28,491 nt of DNA from JBJHAX01 sp050480705 (lineage in GTDB: Bacteria > Actinomycetota > Nitriliruptoria > Nitriliruptorales > Nitriliruptoraceae): contig JBJHAX010000026.1 in the NCBI GenBank assembly GCA_050480705.1, positions 1-28,491 on the forward strand. The letters are read 5' to 3'. A program made the translations under genes and the position numbers. The notes under the pieces were generated by a model. That model had not been told where the DNA came from and searched no databases. It saw only the letters and a program-made list of their open reading frames with translations. Below are positions 22,893 to 28,491 of this stretch, piece by piece (the first letter of the stretch is position 1; each line of letters begins with the position of its first letter).

Positions 22893-25889
22893 ATGGGTTT
22901 CTCAGCCCGATCCTCGACGTCGTCGCCCTCCCCCAGCGCCCCCCGAGACGCTGCAGGATCGTCGACCGAGGCCGAGGCCGAGGCCGTGTCCCGCCTGGCC
23001 CGTGCGGGTGTCGGCGACATCGACGACTCGACCAGACGCCGCGCCGAGTATTCGACGGACGCCTCGCTGTACCGGGTCGTGCCGGCAGCGGTGGCGTTCC
23101 CCCGCGACGTCGACGAGGTGATCGCGACCGTCGAGGTGTGCGGGGAACTCGGCGTCCCGGTGACGGCACGAGGTGCGGGGACCTCCATCGCGGGCAACGC
23201 GGTCGGATCCGGCATCGTCATCGACCTGTCGAGGCATCTCACCCGCACGATCGACGTCGATCCGGCCGCACGGACGGCGCGCGTGTCGTCGGGTGTCGTC
23301 CTCGACGAACTGCAGCGCGCCGCCGGCCAGCACGGCCTGCGTTTCGGCCCCGACCCTTCGACCCACAACCGCTGCACCCTCGGTGGGATGATCGCCAACA
23401 ACGCGTGCGGGTCGCGTGCACTCGGCTTCGGCCGCACCGTTGATCACGTGCTCTCACTCGACATGGTGACAGGCAGCGGACGGCGCCTGACGGTGTCGAA
23501 CACGGCCGAGGCGTCGTCCGAGGTCGCAGCGGCACTGCGTCTCGCGGACGAACACGCCCCGGTGATCCGTGAGGAACTCGGCCGATTCCCCCGGCAGGTC
23601 TCGGGATACGGGTTGCACCACCTGCTCGAAGAGCACGGTCGCGACGTCGCGCGTGCGCTCGTCGGCAGTGAAGGAACGTGCGGCATCGTGCACGAAGCGA
23701 CCGTGGGACTCGTGCAGGTGCCGTCGGCGACGCGGCTGCTCGTGCTCGGCTTCGACAGCATCGCTGACGCGGCGGACGCCACCCCTGCGGTCCTCGATGC
23801 CGCGCCGAGCTTCGGGCGTTCCGTGCCGCAGGCGGCCGATGAGCACGCCGTGCTGATCGCGATCGAAGGCATGGACGAACGCATCGTGGACGTGGTGCGT
23901 TCACGACGCGGCGTGGTCCCGCCGCTTCCCAGGGGACGCGCCTGGCTGCTGGTGGAGATCGCGGGCCCTGCCGGACCCGGCGGCGAACCGGGAGCGCTTC
24001 CCGATGCACGTCGCATCGCCAGCGCAGTTGAGGCCGTGGACCATCGCATCGTCGACGACGCGCGTGAGGCACGTGCCCTGTGGCGGATCCGCGAGGACGG
24101 CGCGGGCCTGTCGGGGCGCATCGACGGCCGGGCGGCACACGCCGGATTCGAAGACGCGGCTGTTCCACCGGACCGTCTCGGCGCCTACCTGCGCGCGTTC
24201 GAACAGCTCGTCGACGATCACGGCCTCGACGGGATCCCCTACGGCCACTTCGGTGACGGCTGCGTGCACGTGCGGCTGACCTTTCCGTTCGGCCGGCCCG
24301 ACGGGCAGGCCCACTTCCGGCGATTCGTCACCGAAGCGGCCGAGCTCGTCGCCGAGCACGGAGGCTCGCTGTCGGGCGAGCACGGCGACGGGCGCGCACG
24401 CAGCGAGTTGCTCGAGTTCATGTTCAGCAGCGACATGCGCAGCGTGTTCGCGTCCTTCAAGAAGATCTTCGATCCCGCAGGGATTCTCAACCCGGGGGTG
24501 CTCGTCGATGCGCGCCCCGTCGACGCCGACCTGCGCGCTGCGCGTCCCGCCACCGTGGCGCTTCCCACGGCGTTCGCCTACACCGACGACGCCGGCCAGG
24601 TGACCGCCGCGGTGCACCGGTGCACGGGCATCGGCCGCTGTCGCGTCACCCACCCGGACGACGAGCAGGTGATGTGCCCGTCGTATGTCGCGACGCGTGA
24701 CGAGAAGGACTCGACGCGTGGCCGGGCCAGAGTCCTCCAGGAGATGCTCGACGGCGGGCTGGTGACCGACGGCTGGGCGTCCGACGAGGTCGACGACGCC
24801 CTCGATCTGTGCCTCGGATGCAAAGGCTGCCTCGTCGACTGCCCGGCGTCGGTGGACATGGCCACCTACCGGGCGGAAGCGCTGCATCAGCGCTACCGGC
24901 GGCGTCGTCGCCCCCGGCACCACTACACGCTCGGCTGGCTGCCCGTCTGGGCGCGCCTGGCATCTGTCGCGCCCCGACTGGCCACCCTGCCGTTGCGGAT
25001 ACCCCTCGTGGGTGCGCTGCTGACCCGCCTCGCAGGTGTCGACCCGCGCCGCGAGCTGCCGCCGTTGGCATCGCGCGCCGAACGGCGACGACTCCACCAG
25101 CTGCGGCGAGGACGGACCGGCCGCCGGCCTGGTCCTGCGGCCGCCACCGCGGGGCCGGACGCGGGGACACACCGTGTCGTGCTGTGGGTCGACACGTTCA
25201 CGCAACGCTTCTCACCGCAGGTCGCCGCAGCGGCCGTCCGCGTGCTCCACGACGCTGGCGTGACCGTGGAACTCGTGCCCCGTTCGGCGTGCTGCGGGCT
25301 GACGTACATCTCGACCGGGCAGCTCGACCGCGCGAGACGCCTGCTCGAACGAAGCGTCTCGCGGCTCGTCGGCTACGCCCGTGAAGGGATACCGATCGTC
25401 GGTCTCGAACCGTCCTGCACGGCGGTGCTGCGCCACGACGCACCCGAACTGCTCGACACCGACGACGCCCGCGCCGTCGGCGCCGCCACGCGCACCCTCG
25501 CCGAGGTGCTCGCCACCAGGCGCCCCGAATGGACGCCGCCGCGGCTCGACGACACGCGCATCGTGGCGCAGCCGCACTGCCACCACCGTGCAGTGATGGG
25601 CTGGGAAGCCGACCGGGCACTGCTCACGGCGAGCGGCGCCGAGCTCCGCGCGGTCGGGGGCTGCTGTGGCCTCGCAGGCGACTTCGGGATGACGGAGGAC
25701 CACTACGACGTGTCGGTCGCGGTGGCGGCCTCACAGTTGCTTCCTGCGGTCGAAGAAGCGGACGAGGACACGGTCCTGCTCGCCGACGGGATGTCGTGTC
25801 GAACGCAACTCGCCGACCTGGCCGGAAAGCAGTCGGTCCATCTCGCGACCCTTCTCGATGACGCCATCAGGCGGTCGACGCCACGCTGA
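22893..25889 (+). CDS. FAD-linked oxidase fused to Fe-S/CCG domains (YdiJ-like D-2-hydroxy acid dehydrogenase)
   Basis: A 998-aa membrane-associated or soluble dehydrogenase resembling E. coli YdiJ, which oxidises D-2-hydroxyglutarate. The FAD_binding_4 domain has RGAGTSIAGN (93-102) and DPSTHNRCTLGGMIANNACG (154-173). The FAD-oxidase C-terminal domain has PYGHFGDGCVHVRL and SLSGEHGDGRARSE. The ferredoxin-like part has C577-x5-C583, MCPSY (C595) and CLGCKGCLVDCP (C640, C643, C646, C650). Two CCG-type repeats follow (SACCG at 799-802, GGCCG at 922-926), with C896 in PHCHH. ATG at 22893 follows AAAGG; the frame is open further upstream. It would feed electrons from a D-2-hydroxy acid to the respiratory chain or ETF. 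Confidence 0.92.
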   Translation: MGFSARSSTSSPSPSAPRDAAGSSTEAEAEAVSRLARAGVGDIDDSTRRRAEYSTDASLYRVVPAAVAFPRDVDEVIATVEVCGELGVPVTARGAGTSIAGNAVGSGIVIDLSRHLTRTIDVDPAARTARVSSGVVLDELQRAAGQHGLRFGPDPSTHNRCTLGGMIANNACGSRALGFGRTVDHVLSLDMVTGSGRRLTVSNTAEASSEVAAALRLADEHAPVIREELGRFPRQVSGYGLHHLLEEHGRDVARALVGSEGTCGIVHEATVGLVQVPSATRLLVLGFDSIADAADATPAVLDAAPSFGRSVPQAADEHAVLIAIEGMDERIVDVVRSRRGVVPPLPRGRAWLLVEIAGPAGPGGEPGALPDARRIASAVEAVDHRIVDDAREARALWRIREDGAGLSGRIDGRAAHAGFEDAAVPPDRLGAYLRAFEQLVDDHGLDGIPYGHFGDGCVHVRLTFPFGRPDGQAHFRRFVTEAAELVAEHGGSLSGEHGDGRARSELLEFMFSSDMRSVFASFKKIFDPAGILNPGVLVDARPVDADLRAARPATVALPTAFAYTDDAGQVTAAVHRCTGIGRCRVTHPDDEQVMCPSYVATRDEKDSTRGRARVLQEMLDGGLVTDGWASDEVDDALDLCLGCKGCLVDCPASVDMATYRAEALHQRYRRRRRPRHHYTLGWLPVWARLASVAPRLATLPLRIPLVGALLTRLAGVDPRRELPPLASRAERRRLHQLRRGRTGRRPGPAAATAGPDAGTHRVVLWVDTFTQRFSPQVAAAAVRVLHDAGVTVELVPRSACCGLTYISTGQLDRARRLLERSVSRLVGYAREGIPIVGLEPSCTAVLRHDAPELLDTDDARAVGAATRTLAEVLATRRPEWTPPRLDDTRIVAQPHCHHRAVMGWEADRALLTASGAELRAVGGCCGLAGDFGMTEDHYDVSVAVAASQLLPAVEEADEDTVLLADGMSCRTQLADLAGKQSVHLATLLDDAIRRSTPR

Positions 25890-25987
25890 CGGTCGGGCCC
25901 GGACCTCGCCAGGGCCATGGCGCACCCCGGTAGGCTGATCAGCGGATCGGACGTCGCGGGCTGAGCGTGCCCGGGGAGATGCCTTGC

Positions 25988-27844
25988 GTGTGCGGGATCA
26001 TCGGCATCACGGGCCGCGACGACGTCGTCGACGGCATCGTGGCGGGCCTGCGCCGCCTGGAATACCGCGGCTACGACTCCGCCGGGATCGTCGCCTCGAC
26101 CGGACGTGAGCTCCGGGTCGTCAAACGTGCCGGCAAGCTCGACAACCTCACCGAGGCCTTGAACGGCCACGACGTCGTGACCGTCACCGGCATCGGTCAC
26201 ACCCGCTGGGCCACCCACGGCGCCCCCAACGACCGCAACGCCCACCCGCACACCGACCCCGAGGGCCGCGTCGCGGTGGTCCACAACGGCATCATCGAGA
26301 ACTACCAGGCGCTGCGCACTGAACTCGGCGACGTGCGCTTCTCCTCCGACACCGACACCGAGGTGGTCGCCCACCTCGTCGCGCGCGAGCTCGCCGCCGC
26401 GGCCTCGCCCGGCGCGTCGGAGCCGGCGGGGCTGCTCGACGCGGTCAGGCGGGTCGTCGCCCGCCTCGAAGGCGCGTTCGCGCTGTGTGTGATGGCGCTC
26501 GACGACCCTGGCACGATCGTCGTCGCGAAACGCGAGGCGCCGCTGATCGTCGCGCATGCCGACGGGGTCGGCTACTGCGCCTCCGACGTCGCCGCCCTCA
26601 TCGGCTACACCCGCGACGTCGCCGCGCTCCTCGACGGCCAGATCGCACGCATCGACGCGGCCGGCATCGAGGTGATCGACCTCGACGGTGCCCCCGCGAC
26701 CCCGCACGCCTACACGGTCGACTGGGACCTCGACGCCGCCGAGAAACAGGGCTACCCGCACTTCATGCTCAAGGAGATCCACGAGCAGCCACGTGCGGTC
26801 GCCGACACGCTGCTCGACCGTGTCGATGAGACAGGGGCGCTCCACCTCGACGGGCTGCGCATCGACGAGGCCGACCTCGCCCGCGTCGACAAGGTCTTCG
26901 TGCTCGCATGCGGCACCTCGCTGCACGCCGGCATGGTCGGCAAGCTCGCCATCGAGCACTGGGCCGGCATCCCCGTCGATGTCGAGGTCGCGAGCGAGTT
27001 CCGCTACCGCGACCCCATCGTGGACCCGAACACGCTCGTGATCGCGATCAGCCAGTCGGGGGAGACCACCGACACCATCGCCGCCGCCGCACACGCGCGC
27101 GCACAACGGGCGCCCGTCATCGCGCTGTGCAACGTCGTCGGCTCCACGCTCGCCCGGGACGCCGACGGCGTTCTCTACACCCACGCGGGCCCCGAGATCG
27201 CGGTCGCGTCCACCAAGGCGTTCACCACCCAGATCGTGGGCTGCCTGCTGCTCGGGCTGTATCTCGCGCAGCTGCGCGGCCGCATGTACGCCTCGGAACG
27301 TGACGAGGTCCTCGCCCGCCTCGACGAGGTTCCGGCTGCCATCGAGAAGATCCTCGCGCTCGACGGCGACCTCGCCGAGCTCGCCCACCGCTACCGCGAC
27401 GTCGACTACACGATGTTCATCGGCCGCCACCTGGGTCTGCCGATCGCCTACGAAGGCGCACTCAAGCTCAAGGAGATCAGCTACCTGCACGCCGAGGCGT
27501 TTCCCGCCGGCGAGATGAAACACGGCCCGATCGCGCTGATCGAGCCCGGATCGCTCGTCGTCGCGCTCGCCACCTCAGGCCACGTCTTCCAGAAGATGGT
27601 CTCCAACATCCAGGAGGTGCGTGCCCGCGGCGCGTCGGTGCTCGCCATCGGCTCCGAGGCATCGGCCTCCGACCTGAAGGAGCACGCCGACCACGTCGTC
27701 GCGCTGCCCGAAGCGCCCCTGGAGCTCGCCGCGCCGATCCTCGCGGTGATCCCGCTGCAGCTCTACAGCTACCACGTCGCCCGGCTGCGTGGTGAGGACG
27801 TCGACCAGCCCCGCAACCTCGCCAAGACCGTCACCGTCGAGTGA
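25988..27844 (+). CDS. glmS: Glutamine-fructose-6-phosphate aminotransferase (isomerizing) GlmS
   Basis: Makes glucosamine-6-phosphate from fructose-6-phosphate and glutamine, the first step to UDP-GlcNAc. The start is decided by chemistry: GTG at 25988 gives M-CGIIGI, so that Cys2 becomes the N-terminal nucleophile of the glutaminase domain; the in-frame GTG at 25967 would bury it. GGGGAG lies about 10 bases upstream. RRLEYRGYDSAG, HTRWATHG and HNGIIENY mark the glutaminase domain. Two SIS sugar-isomerase domains follow (ACGTSLHAGM, SQSGETTDT, KEISYLHAEAFPAGEMKHGP), ending LAKTVTVE. The length is 618 aa. A TAGGCT box (25931-25936) is a possible -10. Confidence 0.97.
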   Translation: MCGIIGITGRDDVVDGIVAGLRRLEYRGYDSAGIVASTGRELRVVKRAGKLDNLTEALNGHDVVTVTGIGHTRWATHGAPNDRNAHPHTDPEGRVAVVHNGIIENYQALRTELGDVRFSSDTDTEVVAHLVARELAAAASPGASEPAGLLDAVRRVVARLEGAFALCVMALDDPGTIVVAKREAPLIVAHADGVGYCASDVAALIGYTRDVAALLDGQIARIDAAGIEVIDLDGAPATPHAYTVDWDLDAAEKQGYPHFMLKEIHEQPRAVADTLLDRVDETGALHLDGLRIDEADLARVDKVFVLACGTSLHAGMVGKLAIEHWAGIPVDVEVASEFRYRDPIVDPNTLVIAISQSGETTDTIAAAAHARAQRAPVIALCNVVGSTLARDADGVLYTHAGPEIAVASTKAFTTQIVGCLLLGLYLAQLRGRMYASERDEVLARLDEVPAAIEKILALDGDLAELAHRYRDVDYTMFIGRHLGLPIAYEGALKLKEISYLHAEAFPAGEMKHGPIALIEPGSLVVALATSGHVFQKMVSNIQEVRARGASVLAIGSEASASDLKEHADHVVALPEAPLELAAPILAVIPLQLYSYHVARLRGEDVDQPRNLAKTVTVE

Positions 27845-27854
27845 TGGCCGGCGG

Positions 27855-28491
27855 ATGACCCACGCCCCGAACGCGACGTGCGTGCGGTTGCTCGACGCCG
27901 AGGCAGCGCGTGCGGGAGACGTCGCAGCGGTCGCTGCGGGCGATACGTGGCAGGCGCTCATGGAACGCGCCGCCGGTCATCTCGCGCGCGGCGTGACCGG
28001 TCTTGCCGGGCACGGCTACGGGCTGCGTGTCGCGATCGTCGCCGGACGCGGCGACAACGGCGGTGACGGCTGGGCGCTGGCGCGCAGGCTCGCCGACGAC
28101 CACGGCGCCGCCGCACGGGTCGTCGCCCCCGACGGGTTCGACGTGGAGGTCTCCGACGCGACCCGGCGCAACCGCCAACGCTGGCTCGGACGCGGCGGCT
28201 GGGCATCGGCGCGCATCGAGGACACGGACGGGGTGCTGGCGTGGGCCGACGTCGCCGTCGACGCGCTGCTCGGCACCGGCACGCGCGGCGCGCCGCGCGG
28301 AGTGACCTTCGAGGCTGCCGCCACCCTGCTGCGCGCACACGGCCGCGGCCTGCCGGTCGTCGCCTGCGACATCCCCTCGGGCGTGTCAGCCGACGACGGC
28401 CATGCACCCGACGGCGCGGTGCGCGCCGATCTCACCGTCACCTTCGGCGGCGTCAAACGCGGCCTGCTGCTGCACCCGGGCGCCGAGCACG
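27855..28491 (+). CDS. nnrE: NAD(P)H-hydrate epimerase, N-terminal part (partial)
   Basis: Epimerises damaged NAD(P)HX so that the linked dehydratase can repair it. ATG at 27855 is 10 bases after the glmS stop, preceded by GGCGG. 212 residues are visible and the gene runs off the window. YjeF_N motifs are clear: GRGDNGGDGWALARRLA (64-80), DALLGTGTRGAPRG (136-149), ACDIPSGVSADDG (170-182) and TVTFGGVKRGLLLHPGAEH (194-212). In most bacteria this domain is fused to the NnrD dehydratase; whether that holds here is outside the window. A glmS-nnrE-alr order is common in actinobacteria. Confidence 0.92.
   Translation, partial: MTHAPNATCVRLLDAEAARAGDVAAVAAGDTWQALMERAAGHLARGVTGLAGHGYGLRVAIVAGRGDNGGDGWALARRLADDHGAAARVVAPDGFDVEVSDATRRNRQRWLGRGGWASARIEDTDGVLAWADVAVDALLGTGTRGAPRGVTFEAAATLLRAHGRGLPVVACDIPSGVSADDGHAPDGAVRADLTVTFGGVKRGLLLHPGAEH

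Noticed and set aside
25890..25987. glmS ribozyme upstream of glmS
   Set aside because: The gap is only 98 bases and shows none of the expected long pseudoknotted structure; the ribozyme is typical of Firmicutes.
5252..25987. Prophage, transposon or CRISPR array as cause of the insertion
   Set aside because: No integrase, transposase, terminal inverted repeats, target duplication or spacer-repeat array could be seen.

Overview
The window is very GC-rich and reads as chromosomal DNA from an actinobacterium, possibly a deep-branching class such as Acidimicrobiia or Nitriliruptoria; I infer the class only weakly. The evidence is the gene order rpsD-rpoA-rplQ-truA-rplM-rpsI-glmM, the later glmS-nnrE pair, a cell-wall protein with an LAXTG-type (class E sortase) signal, many GTG starts, and -10 boxes of the TAnnnT type.

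Region 1 (1-5251) is housekeeping on the + strand: the tail of rpsD (S4), then rpoA, rplQ with an acidic tail, truA, rplM, rpsI and glmM. The rpsD-rpoA spacer carries three perfect hairpins. rplM has a good promoter and a hairpin at the start of its leader.

Region 2 (5252-8553) holds a secreted GLUG-repeat wall-anchored protein (+) converging on an orphan type IV pilin-like gene (-), followed by a gene-poor stretch of about 620 bases with one operator-like inverted repeat.

Region 3 (8554-25889) is an accessory catabolic module. Its genes encode a ThDP-dependent 2-oxo acid enzyme, an RraA/HMG-aldolase-family protein, an LDH2-family 2-hydroxy acid dehydrogenase, an aldo/keto reductase (-), a luciferase-like flavin monooxygenase, a 2-oxopent-4-enoate hydratase-like protein, a 6PGDH/HIBADH-like dehydrogenase, an aldehyde dehydrogenase, an MFS transporter, a ketopantoate reductase-like protein, an aconitase-superfamily LeuC/LeuD-like pair (-), and a large FAD/Fe-S D-2-hydroxy acid dehydrogenase. 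The chemistry fits breakdown of a branched or cyclic compound through hydroxylated 2-oxo acids: flavin oxygenation, hydration, aldol cleavage, decarboxylation to an aldehyde, and oxidation to an acid. The substrate cannot be read from the sequence. No regulator, CoA ligase, ring-cleavage dioxygenase or mobile element is visible. Most intergenic gaps in the module contain perfect inverted repeats.

Region 4 (25988-28491) returns to housekeeping: glmS and the 5' part of nnrE (NAD(P)HX epimerase). The module therefore sits between glmM and glmS, two genes that act in the same UDP-GlcNAc pathway and lie close together in many actinobacteria. This is the most striking large-scale feature of the window.
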